Source of the DNA: Ancrocorticia sp052089425
GTDB lineage: Bacteria; Actinomycetota; Actinomycetes; Actinomycetales; Actinomycetaceae
Reading direction: 5' to 3'
Length of the DNA stretch: 64,000 nucleotides
Assembly: GCF_052089425.1 (NCBI RefSeq)
Contig: NZ_JBQCZW010000009.1
Span: 5,817-69,816 of the forward strand
Shown here: piece after piece, positions 1 through 7,405 of the stretch
Numbering within the stretch: the stretch's first letter is position 1
Layout: each line of letters starts with the position of its first letter
Notes under the pieces: generated by a model
The model's input: the letters and a program-made list of their open reading frames with translations, nothing else
Database searches by the model: none
Told to the model about the DNA's origin: nothing
Translations under genes and position numbers: made by a program

Positions 1-222
1 GACGGCTACGATCCCAGCTACGGTGCACGGCCTTTGCGGCGGCTCATTCAGCGGGAGATCGGGGACCAGCTTGCTCGCATGCTGCTAGGCGGCGAGGTGC
101 AGGATGGCGATACCGTTCAGGCCGATGTACGCGGGTTCTCTGCTGAAGACGTGGCCAATGCCGCGGAGTTCGGCGTGGCCAACGAATCAGGTCTGGAGCT
201 GAGTGTGACACACCGCGAGTAA
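1..222 (+). CDS. clpB: ClpB/Hsp100 ATPase chaperone, C-terminal end (partial)
   Basis: Only the last 73 codons are in the window; the gene begins upstream. The visible part holds GYDPSYGARPLRRLIQREI, the signature of the C-terminal D2-small domain of Hsp100 disaggregases, where the GARPL arginine serves as sensor 2 for the second ATPase ring. After it come an LLGGEV segment and a strand with DGDTV, as in ClpB. ClpB works with DnaK/DnaJ/GrpE to pull proteins out of aggregates in the cytoplasm. The tail after DGDTV is longer than usual and acidic. ClpC shares this region, so the ClpB/ClpC choice rests on a short fragment; ClpB is the better fit. Confidence 0.8.
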   Translation, partial: DGYDPSYGARPLRRLIQREIGDQLARMLLGGEVQDGDTVQADVRGFSAEDVANAAEFGVANESGLELSVTHRE

Positions 223-325
223 GCAGTACGAGGCGCAAAGGCAGGCCCCAGTCACGGTACTCGCCGCCCTGGCTGACGTACGATATGACAGTGGCGATTG
301 CCGATGGTGACTGGGGGAGCGTACC

Positions 326-592
326 TTGATTAATTTCTTGCGGGACTTGTCCAAGAAGGCTCAGGTGTGGCTGGTTGGCGTCATATGCTTTGCGATTATC
401 GCCGTTCCAACCGCAATCTGGTTCGGCACAGCAGATGCGATATTTGAATCGCCGAAACAGGGTATCAGTGCATTCTTCGGTGTTGTGAGCTTTGCGGTTG
501 TATGGCTTGGACTTGAGTATGTTGCTGAGCTAATCAAGGACAAGCGCCGTGATCGCCGCGATCGGCCCGGCTCCGGTCAAGGACGGAGCTAG
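326..592 (+). CDS. Small membrane protein, unknown function
   Basis: An 88-residue protein with two hydrophobic helices, about residues 12-33 and 45-65, followed by a strongly basic hydrophilic tail (KDKRRDRRDR) that should lie in the cytoplasm. The start is a TTG with a GGGGGAG ribosome binding site seven bases upstream. It lies between the ClpB end and the Fic pair and is not evidently part of either. No family was recognised. Two helices with a positive tail are consistent with a small inner-membrane scaffold or accessory protein, but nothing here proves it. Confidence 0.5.
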   Translation: MINFLRDLSKKAQVWLVGVICFAIIAVPTAIWFGTADAIFESPKQGISAFFGVVSFAVVWLGLEYVAELIKDKRRDRRDRPGSGQGRS

Positions 593-668
593 CGGGACCT
601 TCCCTACCATGGATGGTTCTTGGCTTACCGGGTAGAATGACTACACGATTTACGGGAGGTGGGTTGCC

Positions 669-908
669 ATGGAGAAGTTTGATATTGAGGACCGCTGGCC
701 TGAACTCTTTGAACAGCTCGATGGGACTCAACGCAACGCCGTACGTCAGTCTCTGGCCGCCGGCTGGCACGAAGGATTCGAGCCCGCCCGCGAGGATGTA
801 GAGAACCTGACGGACTACACCCGGGGCGCAATCGATTTCGACGAGTACGTGCGGCGAGCAGATGCCGCTGCACTCCGCTCAGTGGGTCTAGCTAGCGCTG
901 ATCGTTGA
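669..908 (+). CDS. VbhA-like antitoxin of a Fic pair
   Basis: A 79-residue helical protein directly before the Fic gene (4-base gap). It resembles the VbhA antitoxin fold: an N-terminal helix, then the segment AVRQSLAAGWHEGFEP, then a helix with the YTRGAIDFDEYV tail typical of these antitoxins. In class I Fic inhibition a (S/T)xxxE(G/N) helix places its Glu in the Fic active site and blocks ATP. Here the matching stretch reads AGWHEG: the Glu-Gly is kept but the Ser/Thr four residues earlier is Ala. A TAGAAT box at 633-638 and a GGGAGGTGGG ribosome binding site precede the ATG. The call rests on both pattern and context. Confidence 0.75.
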   Translation: MEKFDIEDRWPELFEQLDGTQRNAVRQSLAAGWHEGFEPAREDVENLTDYTRGAIDFDEYVRRADAAALRSVGLASADR

Positions 909-912
909 GATC

Positions 913-1557
913 GTGACGTCATTCGACACATGGGAATCGTACTTTTATCCTGAAACCTATGATTGGCACACTGGTCAGGGAGTGCTCCGCAACTTACTTG
1001 GTGAGCGTGATGCTGCTGCCCTCGCACGCCGCGAATACGTACGTACATCAGTTAGGGCGGAACAACTGCTCCTTGGCCTAGTGCCCATTTCGCGTACCTA
1101 CGATTCCGCGCATATACGTTCAATACATTATTACTTGTTTCAGGATGTATACGAGTGGGCAGGTGATTTTCGCAATGTCGAGATCTCGAAGGGGATGAGC
1201 AACTTTGCTGATGCTGGTAGCGGTCAAATCAACCGGTATCTGGGAGACGCACACAAACTCATCATCGGCACGTCGTGGGACCGTCTTGACCGCGAAGCAT
1301 TTGGAACTCTCGCAGCGACAGTGTTCGCCTACGTAAATCAAGCTCATCCGTTTCGCGAGGGTAATGGGCGCACGTCCAAAGTGTTCATGGAACACGTAGC
1401 GGAGCAGTCGAAGTTCGCCTTCGATTTCGCCCGCGTAACTCCCGAGGTGTGGAACAACGCGAGTATGTTGAGCGGCCCTGATCGTGGGCAATATGCGCCT
1501 GTGCCAGATTCACTTGTGTCAGTGTTCCAATCCATCGCCGTTGAGCGCACCAGCTGA
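913..1557 (+). CDS. fic: Fic/DOC-family AMP transferase (toxin)
   Basis: This 214-residue protein carries the Fic core motif HPFREGNGRTSK at about residues 145-156. The His is the catalytic base, the Gly-Asn-Gly binds phosphates, and the last position, usually Arg, is Lys. Upstream, residues 75-95 (YLFQDVYEWAGDFRNVEISK) form the usual helix and flap that position the target. Fic toxins transfer AMP from ATP to a Ser, Thr or Tyr hydroxyl of a target such as DNA gyrase or topoisomerase IV. No inhibitory helix is obvious inside the protein, so control should come from the small gene just upstream. Start is GTG. The size and the paired antitoxin fit the VbhT/FicT group. Confidence 0.88.
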   Translation: MTSFDTWESYFYPETYDWHTGQGVLRNLLGERDAAALARREYVRTSVRAEQLLLGLVPISRTYDSAHIRSIHYYLFQDVYEWAGDFRNVEISKGMSNFADAGSGQINRYLGDAHKLIIGTSWDRLDREAFGTLAATVFAYVNQAHPFREGNGRTSKVFMEHVAEQSKFAFDFARVTPEVWNNASMLSGPDRGQYAPVPDSLVSVFQSIAVERTS

Positions 1558-1593
1558 TCACCTCCGGCGCGATGCGTTAGCTCCTAGTCGCCC

Positions 1594-2451
1594 TTAGAGC
1601 CCGCGCATCTCCTCCGTTAGTGCCGGCCACTTTTCCTTGTGCTCCGCCCCGAAGGGCTCGATGCCAAGGAACACGCCAGCCTTACGGACCGTTGGGTCCA
1701 CCCAGATAAAGGAGCCCGATTGGCCAAAGTGGCCGAAGGTGCGCGCTGAGAACTTCTTCCCTGTCCAGTGAGGCTGCTTGTGCCCACGGATTTCGAGGCC
1801 CAACCCCCAACGATTATCAGCCTGGCGCCCATACCCCGGGAGCACGCCTGAGAGGCGCGGGAATTGGACGGAGGTGGCCTCGCTGGCCATCATGGGGCTG
1901 ATCAGGGACGGACGGAGGAGCTCGGCAGCGAAGAGCGAAAGATCCGCGACCGTTGAAAGCCCCGACGTTGCGGGAGAATCCGGCACCGTTGTGTCGCCCA
2001 TTCCGAGTGGTTCCAGTACAGAGGATCGCAGCCACTCTTCCACGCTCAGCCCGAGGCACCCCGCCACCGCATCGCTCACCGTCTCGATGCCCAGGTTCGA
2101 ATAGATACGCCGCTCGCCGGGCTTCGCCAGCCTCGCGCCCTGATCAAACGGCAGCCCAGAGGCGTGCGCCAGAAGATGCCGCACCGTTGAACCGGCAGGT
2201 CCGCAGGGATCTGCCAGCCCGATCACCTTGTTCTCTACCGCGATTAGTGTGCCCCAGGCCGCGAACAGCTTGGTGACTGACGCCAGCTGAAACACTCTGT
2301 CCAGCTGGCCGGACGAATGCGAGAGCTCACCGGAGGCCCCGTCCACAACTGCGAGTGCGTGTTCGAACGAAAATGCGTCCGTTTTGAGTGGAGAAGTTGG
2401 GGCGGGGGTGCCTGCTCCGCCGTCGTCGTCAAATGAATCGGAAGAAACCAC
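1594..2451 (-). CDS. Serine beta-lactamase-like hydrolase (PF00144 type)
   Basis: About 285 residues from the chosen GTG, without a signal peptide, so cytoplasmic. The penicillin-binding fold motifs are present: SVTK (Ser-x-x-Lys, residues 58-61), YSN (117-119), and HFGQSGS near the C terminus, in the KTG position. This is the esterase/class C beta-lactamase/EstB family; many members hydrolyse esters or small peptides rather than drugs, so resistance should not be assumed. An AAAGGTGG ribosome binding site lies upstream of GTG 2451. The reading frame stays open back to about 2559, but that extension would overlap the divergent promoter. The first 15 residues include the acidic run FDDDGGAG, encoded by a copy of the dispersed GACGACGACGGCGGAGC repeat. 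Confidence 0.8.
   Translation of the reverse strand: MVSSDSFDDDGGAGTPAPTSPLKTDAFSFEHALAVVDGASGELSHSSGQLDRVFQLASVTKLFAAWGTLIAVENKVIGLADPCGPAGSTVRHLLAHASGLPFDQGARLAKPGERRIYSNLGIETVSDAVAGCLGLSVEEWLRSSVLEPLGMGDTTVPDSPATSGLSTVADLSLFAAELLRPSLISPMMASEATSVQFPRLSGVLPGYGRQADNRWGLGLEIRGHKQPHWTGKKFSARTFGHFGQSGSFIWVDPTVRKAGVFLGIEPFGAEHKEKWPALTEEMRGL
2411..2434 (-). repeat. Copy of the GACGACGACGG dispersed element inside a coding start
   Basis: Read on the minus strand this is ATTTGACGACGACGGCGGAG, matching the intergenic copy at 40447-40478 over TTGACGACGACGGCGGAGC. Here it encodes residues 7-14 of the beta-lactamase-like protein, a low-complexity N-terminal stretch outside the enzyme fold, so the element may have been taken into the coding region. 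Confidence 0.45.
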
Positions 2452-2539
2452 GCACCTAGTGTGCCACCTTTTGACGTGAGGTGTGAGAACTCTTGAAGCT
2501 CGTGGGCACGGGGCCTGAGAACCAGACAGACTCACTATT

Positions 2540-2563
2540 GTACAGTAACGTACAAACATGTAC
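2540..2563. promoter_or_regulatory. Three-site GTAC operator of the Phd/PIN pair
   Basis: GTAC occurs at 2540, 2550 and 2560, exactly one helical turn apart. The first two form the perfect inverted repeat TTGTAC-AGTAAC-GTACAA, and the second and third form GTAC-AAACAT-GTAC. The block ends 10 bases before the antitoxin ATG, where an autoregulatory Phd/YefM antitoxin would bind. It also lies between the antitoxin and the divergent hydrolase gene. Confidence 0.6.
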
Positions 2564-2573
2564 TATTTTCCAC

Positions 2574-2861
2574 ATGTCAACGATTTCCGCCTCTCAAGCA
2601 CGGCAAACACTTCCCGCCCAGCTTGATCGAGTGGAGGCCGGTGAGGAAGTGGCGATCTCGCGTCATGGGCGTGTAATAGCAGTTTTGGTGAGTCCGCAGT
2701 CCCTTCGAATGGCGCGGGCCAAGGACGCATGGGATCGCGCTGATCGCGTTGGCGAACTTCTGTCGCAAGGAAGTGCGCGCTCTCTCCCACTCCCGTCAAT
2801 CACCGAAGAACGCGCTGAAGAGCTGAGCCGTGAGATCCGGACGGGCCGGACTGCCCGGTGA
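2574..2861 (+). CDS. Phd/YefM-type antitoxin
   Basis: A 95-residue protein starting MSTISASQARQTLPAQLDRV. The N-terminal pattern, followed by EEVAISRHGRVIAVLVSP, is that of the Phd/YefM DNA-binding antitoxin fold. The C-terminal part is charged and helical (EERAEELSREIRTGRTAR) and should wrap around the toxin. The ATG at 2574 is preferred over upstream codons because the family begins here and the operator lies just in front. The stop overlaps the toxin start by four bases (GTGA), so the two are translationally coupled. It is expected to neutralise the PIN RNase and, with it, to repress its own promoter. Confidence 0.85.
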   Translation: MSTISASQARQTLPAQLDRVEAGEEVAISRHGRVIAVLVSPQSLRMARAKDAWDRADRVGELLSQGSARSLPLPSITEERAEELSREIRTGRTAR

Positions 2862-3286
2862 ACGCACTCATTGCTTTTGATTCGGATGCACTTATCTATG
2901 CTGCGGTTCCCGGCCATGCTTTAGGGCAGCATGTTTTCGAACTGTTTGGCAATGATGAAGACTATGCCGGAATCGGCTCGGTCTTGCTCCTTCCCGAGAT
3001 ATTGACAAAACCTCTGCGGGATGACCCAGAATCTCAGGAAGTCGAGCTATTGGCGGGGTTGCTGGGGCGGCTGCGTCTGATCGCGTTTGACCAGACTGTT
3101 GCGCAGTTATCGGTTGGGTTGGCAACGAAATATGGGTTGCGCGCTGCTGATGCAGCACATCTGGCGACGGCTGTGTTCGCCGGTGCGGATCTGTTTATCA
3201 CCAACAATCGGAAGGATTTTCCGAAACGGATATCGGAAATCGACATTGTGTATCCCGATGAGCTTCCGGCTGTGCTACAGAACTAA
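2858..3286 (+). CDS. vapC: PIN-domain RNase toxin (VapC family)
   Basis: A 142-residue PIN-domain protein. Acidic metal-binding positions are visible: Asp in AFDSDALIYA near the N terminus, Glu in LLPEIL, Asp in RAADAAHLATA around residue 117, and the TNNRKDF segment, where most family members have TND. VapC toxins cut specific RNAs, often tRNA or 23S rRNA loops, using Mg or Mn. It starts with GTG overlapping the antitoxin stop. Pairing a PIN toxin with a Phd-type antitoxin, rather than a VapB of another fold, is a known mixed arrangement. Confidence 0.85.
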   Translation: MNALIAFDSDALIYAAVPGHALGQHVFELFGNDEDYAGIGSVLLLPEILTKPLRDDPESQEVELLAGLLGRLRLIAFDQTVAQLSVGLATKYGLRAADAAHLATAVFAGADLFITNNRKDFPKRISEIDIVYPDELPAVLQN

Positions 3287-3372
3287 GCCGTGGGCATATT
3301 TCCGCGAAAAATCGCCCCAAATTGAGCGCACGATCATACCTTTTGCCGGCGATACGCAAGTAAGCTGAAGCT

Positions 3373-4179
3373 ATGACACGAGTAATTAAGAACTGGCTCA
3401 CCGATATGGACGGTGTCCTCATCCATGAGGAGAATGCGCTTCCCGGGGCTAACGAGTTCCTGACCACTCTTCAAGAGAAGGAAATTCCCTTCCTTGTTCT
3501 CACCAACAATTCGATCTACACCCCTCGTGACCTTTCGGCGCGCCTCGAATCGGCGGGCCTGAATGTCCCGGAGGAGAATATCTGGACCTCTGCGCTGGCA
3601 ACGGCCACCTTCCTTGCCCCGCAAACTGAATCGCGCCGCGCCTACGTTGTGGGCGAAGCCGGCCTCACCACGGCCATGTACGAATCCGGGTTCGTGATGA
3701 CCAACGATCATCCTGAAATCGTGGTACTTGGCGAAACCCGCACCTATTCGATCGATGCCCTCACCACGGCGATCCGCCTCATCGATAACGGCGCCCGATT
3801 CATCGCCACCAACCCGGACGTGACCGGTCCATCGGCGCTTGGTGCGATCCCGGCAACGGGCGCAGTGGCCGCGATGATCACCGCGGCAACCGGCAAGGAG
3901 CCCTACTACGTGGGTAAGCCCAACCCGGTGATGCTCCGCATGGGACTCAACAGGATCGATGCCCATTCCGAAGAGACCGCGCTGGTTGGCGATCGGATGG
4001 ATACGGACATCTTGGCCGGCATGGAATCCGGGCTTCAAACGCACCTTGTGCTATCCGGCTCCACCAAGGAAAAGAACATCAAGAAGTACCCGTTCCGCCC
4101 CGATTACGTACACAACGGCATTGGCAACATTGCCGAGCGGCTGTGGCTGGAGCAGATGGGGCACAAGCTCGATAAGTAG
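3373..4179 (+). CDS. HAD-IIA sugar phosphatase, NagD-like
   Basis: This 268-residue protein has all HAD motifs: DMDGVL at residues 11-16 with the nucleophile Asp and acid/base Asp, LTNN as motif 2, GKPNP with the motif 3 Lys, and GDRMDTDI as motif 4. The cap placement and the sequence TNNSIYTPRDLSARL are those of subfamily IIA (NagD, AraL, phosphoglycolate phosphatase-like). Likely a cytoplasmic phosphatase for sugar phosphates or nucleoside monophosphates; the exact substrate cannot be read from sequence. TAAGCT lies six bases before the ATG and there is no ribosome binding site, so the transcript may be leaderless. Confidence 0.85.
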   Translation: MTRVIKNWLTDMDGVLIHEENALPGANEFLTTLQEKEIPFLVLTNNSIYTPRDLSARLESAGLNVPEENIWTSALATATFLAPQTESRRAYVVGEAGLTTAMYESGFVMTNDHPEIVVLGETRTYSIDALTTAIRLIDNGARFIATNPDVTGPSALGAIPATGAVAAMITAATGKEPYYVGKPNPVMLRMGLNRIDAHSEETALVGDRMDTDILAGMESGLQTHLVLSGSTKEKNIKKYPFRPDYVHNGIGNIAERLWLEQMGHKLDK

Positions 4180-4207
4180 GGCGGAAGCAAGCGGGGCATC
4201 GCTGGGT

Positions 4208-4699
4208 TTAGCCGGCGAAGTGCCCGCTGAGAAGGAGGATTTGCAGCTTGGCGCCGCCGGAAATCTGCTTCTGGCGGCCGATCACATCGAAGCCGCAATC
4301 CTCAAATACGCGCAGGGCCCGAGTGTTGAACTCGGGGATCTCCGCCGTCACGGTTGTCACCTCGGGGTGCAGTTCGCGCAGGCGCAGCAGGCACGCGGTG
4401 AGGAAACCGGCGCCTGTTCCCTGATCGGTCAGGTCCGGATGCAACCCCAACGAAATGTCCGCGCTGATGCCTGAGCCGTCCGCGGTTTCGGCCAGCTCGG
4501 ACCGGAAAAAGCCAGCCACCAGACCACCGATCTTGGCCTGCTGGAAAACTCCCGGCCAGCGCTCGGGGTTCGTGAAATCCTCGTACGTCTGCGCGTTCGC
4601 CGCCGGATTGAAAAAATCGTAGGGCGCCTCGTACCGCCACCCGTCCGCGATGCGTAGCGCCGCTGGTGCGCTCATGCTGGCAAATGAGTAATCCGGCAT
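4208..4699 (-). CDS. GNAT-family N-acetyltransferase
   Basis: A 163-residue protein. The acetyl-CoA binding region is LTDQGTGAGFLTACLLRLRE (a Q/RxxGxG/A variant), followed by VTAEIPEFNTRALRVFEDCGF, the usual motif B with the Asn-x-x-Ala/Arg-x-x-x-Phe-x-x-x-Gly-Phe pattern. It probably acetylates a small molecule or a protein amine in the cytoplasm; the substrate is not indicated. The start at 4699 is supported by GAAGAAGG six bases upstream and by the family's N terminus. The gene lies 61 bases downstream of the exonuclease gene on the same strand and converges with the HAD phosphatase. Confidence 0.8.
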   Translation of the reverse strand: MPDYSFASMSAPAALRIADGWRYEAPYDFFNPAANAQTYEDFTNPERWPGVFQQAKIGGLVAGFFRSELAETADGSGISADISLGLHPDLTDQGTGAGFLTACLLRLRELHPEVTTVTAEIPEFNTRALRVFEDCGFDVIGRQKQISGGAKLQILLLSGHFAG

Positions 4700-4760
4700 G
4701 GTACCTTCTTCGTTTTCTACGGTTTGATGTGTGAGCGGTTCGTGGGGGACTATGGGTTTT

Positions 4761-5570
4761 CTACAGATCGTTGAGTTCGACGACGACGGGCACATGATCC
4801 GATGCACCCTTTCCCTTACGCTCATTGCGGTCAATGTGTGCTGCTGCAACCCGATCCGCTACGGCAGGGGCGGCCCAAGCGAAATCGATGCGCATGCCTT
4901 CATTCTTGGGGAAGCGTAGCTTCTGGTAATCCCAGAAGGTGTAATCGGCTCCATCTGCATCACGGGTGATTTCCCGCAGCCCAGTGGTTCCGAAGGCGTT
5001 GAATGCGGCGCGCTCCAAATCGCTGACGTACAGGCCATCCTCAAACACCGAAACGTCCCACACATCGTGATCCAAAGGGGCCACGTTCCAATCTCCCGCC
5101 AGGAACACGTTCTTGTTGTCAGCCAGCCAGCCGGCCGCCGCAGCGTTGAGCTTTTCCAAGAACGTGAGCTTATAGCGGTAATGCGGATCTGCTGTGGCCC
5201 GGCCATTGGGAACATACAGGCTCCACACATCGATCCCGCCACACGTGGCTCCGATGGCGCGGGCCTCCACCACGGGATCCGATAGGAGGGCGCCTGCGGC
5301 ATCTTCTTTGGCGAATCCGGGCTGGCCGGGGAAGGATGTCTGGATGTTATCGAGGCCAACTCGGGAGATGATGGCCACGCCGTTCCACTGGTTGAGCCCG
5401 GCTGCTGCCACCTCATATCCTGCTTCCTCAAACGCGGCCACGGGGAACTGTTCGGGCTTGCACTTGGTTTCTTGGAGCAACAGGACGTCCAGGTCCCAGC
5501 GCTCCAGCACGCCCAGTGCGCGTTCGGCGCGGGCCCGAATGGAGTTAATGTTCCACGTTGCGATCCTCAT
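4761..5570 (-). CDS. xthA: Exodeoxyribonuclease III (AP endonuclease)
   Basis: This 269-residue protein begins MRIATWNINSIRAR, the Asn-containing first motif of the exonuclease/endonuclease/phosphatase fold. It continues with LLLQETK (metal-binding Glu), YVPNGR, AGDWNVAP (catalytic Asp and Asn), RIDFAWA and SDHVPV (catalytic His). XthA nicks DNA at abasic sites and trims 3' ends during base excision repair. The length is standard. On the minus strand TAGGCT lies six bases before the ATG, and there is no clear ribosome binding site, another leaderless candidate. It is divergent from the dehydrogenase gene. Confidence 0.93.
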   Translation of the reverse strand: MRIATWNINSIRARAERALGVLERWDLDVLLLQETKCKPEQFPVAAFEEAGYEVAAAGLNQWNGVAIISRVGLDNIQTSFPGQPGFAKEDAAGALLSDPVVEARAIGATCGGIDVWSLYVPNGRATADPHYRYKLTFLEKLNAAAAGWLADNKNVFLAGDWNVAPLDHDVWDVSVFEDGLYVSDLERAAFNAFGTTGLREITRDADGADYTFWDYQKLRFPKNEGMRIDFAWAAPAVADRVAAAHIDRNERKGKGASDHVPVVVELNDL

Positions 5571-5671
5571 GGGGCAAGCCTAGCCGTGCGGTAGCGCGAT
5601 TGTCCCTTCGGGTCACGCCGGAGTGGGGACAGAATCCTTGGTGGCGGGACCAACCCGTTAGGCTGGGGCAT

Positions 5672-6439
5672 ATGGGAACTGCACTCATCACAGGAGCGAG
5701 CTCAGGGCTTGGGCTCGAAATAGCGTGGGAGCTGGCCGCAGAAGGCAATGATCTGGTGCTGGTGGCTCGCAACGCTGATCGCCTCGCCGCGATTGCCGAA
5801 CAGATGCGGCAGATCGCCAATGTTCGGGTGGAAGTCCTGCCCGCCGATCTCTCTACGGAGGCGGGTGCGCTTGCGGTGGCAGATCGCGTATCCAGCGCCT
5901 CTCGCCCGATCGGTCTTCTGGTGAATAACGCGGGATTTGGACTTGGGCAAGGATTTGTAGGTGGCGGCTTGGACCGTGAGCTGGAAGGGTTGGACACCAT
6001 GGTTCGCTCGGTTCTCATCACGTGCCACGCCGCCGCAGCCACCATGACCCAGCGCGGATATGGCGGGATCCTCAACGTTGCCTCCATGACAGCGCTCACC
6101 GCACAGGGAACGTATTCGGCGCACAAAGCCTGGGTTCGCACGTTCACTGAGGGGCTTGCGGCAAGCCTTGAGGGCACTGGTGTGAACGCCACAGTCGTGT
6201 GCCCGGGTCTTATCCATTCAGAGTTCCACGAGCGATCACACGTGGATTCCTCACAGTGGCCAGCCGTTGCGTTCTCCAAGCCGTCAACCATCGCGAGGGC
6301 TGCTGTCGAGGCGGTGCGGCGTGGGCATGTGGTGGTCACACCAACGGTGCGCTACAGGGTTGCCGCCGGGCTGCTCCGTATGGCGCCGCGTTCGCTGGTA
6401 CGCCGGTTTGCGGGTCCCGGCCTCTCAGGACGGGAGTAG
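5672..6439 (+). CDS. Short-chain dehydrogenase/reductase
   Basis: A 255-residue classical SDR. It starts MGTALITGASSGLGLEIAW, the TGxxxGxG dinucleotide-binding motif, followed by LPADLS (Asp contacting adenine), NNAGFGLG, the catalytic Ser in NVASMTALT, and YSAHKAW, a YxxxK catalytic pair with spacing intact. Residue preference at the second strand (ARNADRL) suggests NADP(H). Substrate is not predictable; related proteins are annotated as DltE-like or YqjQ-like oxidoreductases. TAGGCT seven bases before the ATG suggests a leaderless start. The next gene begins 8 bases after the stop, so the two are probably co-transcribed. Confidence 0.85.
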   Translation: MGTALITGASSGLGLEIAWELAAEGNDLVLVARNADRLAAIAEQMRQIANVRVEVLPADLSTEAGALAVADRVSSASRPIGLLVNNAGFGLGQGFVGGGLDRELEGLDTMVRSVLITCHAAAATMTQRGYGGILNVASMTALTAQGTYSAHKAWVRTFTEGLAASLEGTGVNATVVCPGLIHSEFHERSHVDSSQWPAVAFSKPSTIARAAVEAVRRGHVVVTPTVRYRVAAGLLRMAPRSLVRRFAGPGLSGRE

Positions 6440-6447
6440 CTGCAAGC

Positions 6448-7356
6448 ATGCGTGAGGGATCTAAGGAACCGGCAGCAGAGTCCGAGAATCACCGAACCAC
6501 AGCGGCGCCCGGACCCGACCTGCGTCCGTTGGGCGTGGGCGGCGATGCGTCACCTTCGTTGGGCGCCACACCGCTGGTTCCCCTAGATCTGGGAGAGGTC
6601 CACGGGGCTGAGGGAGTGGTAGGTGGGCACAGCCTCCTGCCTGGGCCGCCACGTCATGTAGATCCGGCGAAGGCGCGCGCAGTTCGCACACGGCTGGATC
6701 CGGTTGCTCATTGGGACGCGGTTGTTGCCTGCGCAACGGGACAGGGCGCCGAAAACAGCCCGCTGGTTGATGGCGCGGTTCATGTGTTCTTGAATTCGGG
6801 CGCCCTAGTTCGGCAGCTGGGAGGGCCCGCCCCGGCCAAGAGCGCCGGTCTGGACATTCGCAAGGCTCGGCTGGTGAGCTTGCTCAATGACGGACTGCAA
6901 GCCGGCGCGAGCTGCGCGGGCTTTTGGCTCTACGGGCTGGGGGCAGAACCAGCATTCTTACCGGCGCGGGATTTGGCACCGATGGCCGAGACTCTCAATT
7001 CGATTGTCATCTTGGCCAAGGCCGCATCGGGGGCCATCAGTGCTGAGGACGCCACGGCGCAGCTCGCCAAGCGCACCTTCTTCTACAGTGCGCAGGCTGA
7101 TCGGGCGGCCGCTGGTGCCTGGACTCAACTATTTCTCTCTCCCGTGCATCTGCTCCGCTCAGGCCACTCGGGCAATGCGGCAACCGCCACGCTTTCTGAC
7201 CTGATGGATAGAATCCACGAACAGCAGGCCCTAGCCGAGACCTCTACGCCGGGCTCAGAACCGCCTGAGGACACGGTTCGCGGCTCCGGCGTGATCATCG
7301 AACCCGGCACGGGTTATGAGCTCCGTGTACCGGCAATCGGAACCTCGTCCAGCTAA
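6448..7356 (+). CDS. Protein of unknown function
   Basis: A 302-residue protein that was not recognised. The first 80 residues are rich in Pro, Gly, Ala and His and look disordered. Residues from about 90 to 250 look folded and helical, with VHVFLNSGALVRQL, LDIRKARLVSLLNDGLQAG and LNSIVILAKAASGAI. The C-terminal 40 residues are again Pro/Ser/Thr-rich. There is no signal peptide or membrane segment. The ATG at 6448 lies 8 bases after the SDR stop; the frame is open further upstream but overlaps the SDR. It is followed by the convergent tetR gene. The disordered-folded-disordered layout hints at an adaptor or scaffold, which is only a guess. Confidence 0.55.
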   Translation: MREGSKEPAAESENHRTTAAPGPDLRPLGVGGDASPSLGATPLVPLDLGEVHGAEGVVGGHSLLPGPPRHVDPAKARAVRTRLDPVAHWDAVVACATGQGAENSPLVDGAVHVFLNSGALVRQLGGPAPAKSAGLDIRKARLVSLLNDGLQAGASCAGFWLYGLGAEPAFLPARDLAPMAETLNSIVILAKAASGAISAEDATAQLAKRTFFYSAQADRAAAGAWTQLFLSPVHLLRSGHSGNAATATLSDLMDRIHEQQALAETSTPGSEPPEDTVRGSGVIIEPGTGYELRVPAIGTSSS

Positions 7357-7405
7357 ACACGGCGCTTCTCAACAAGGCGCTTCCCGTTCACACTGCCCGG
7401 CCGCC

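Noticed and set aside
2097..2107. GGTTCGAATAG as a tRNA T-loop
   Set aside because: It lies in the beta-lactamase-like coding sequence, and no acceptor or anticodon stem can be built around it.
1594..2451. Antibiotic-resistance beta-lactamase
   Set aside because: It has SxxK/YxN motifs but no signal peptide, and belongs to the broad esterase-like group; resistance cannot be claimed.
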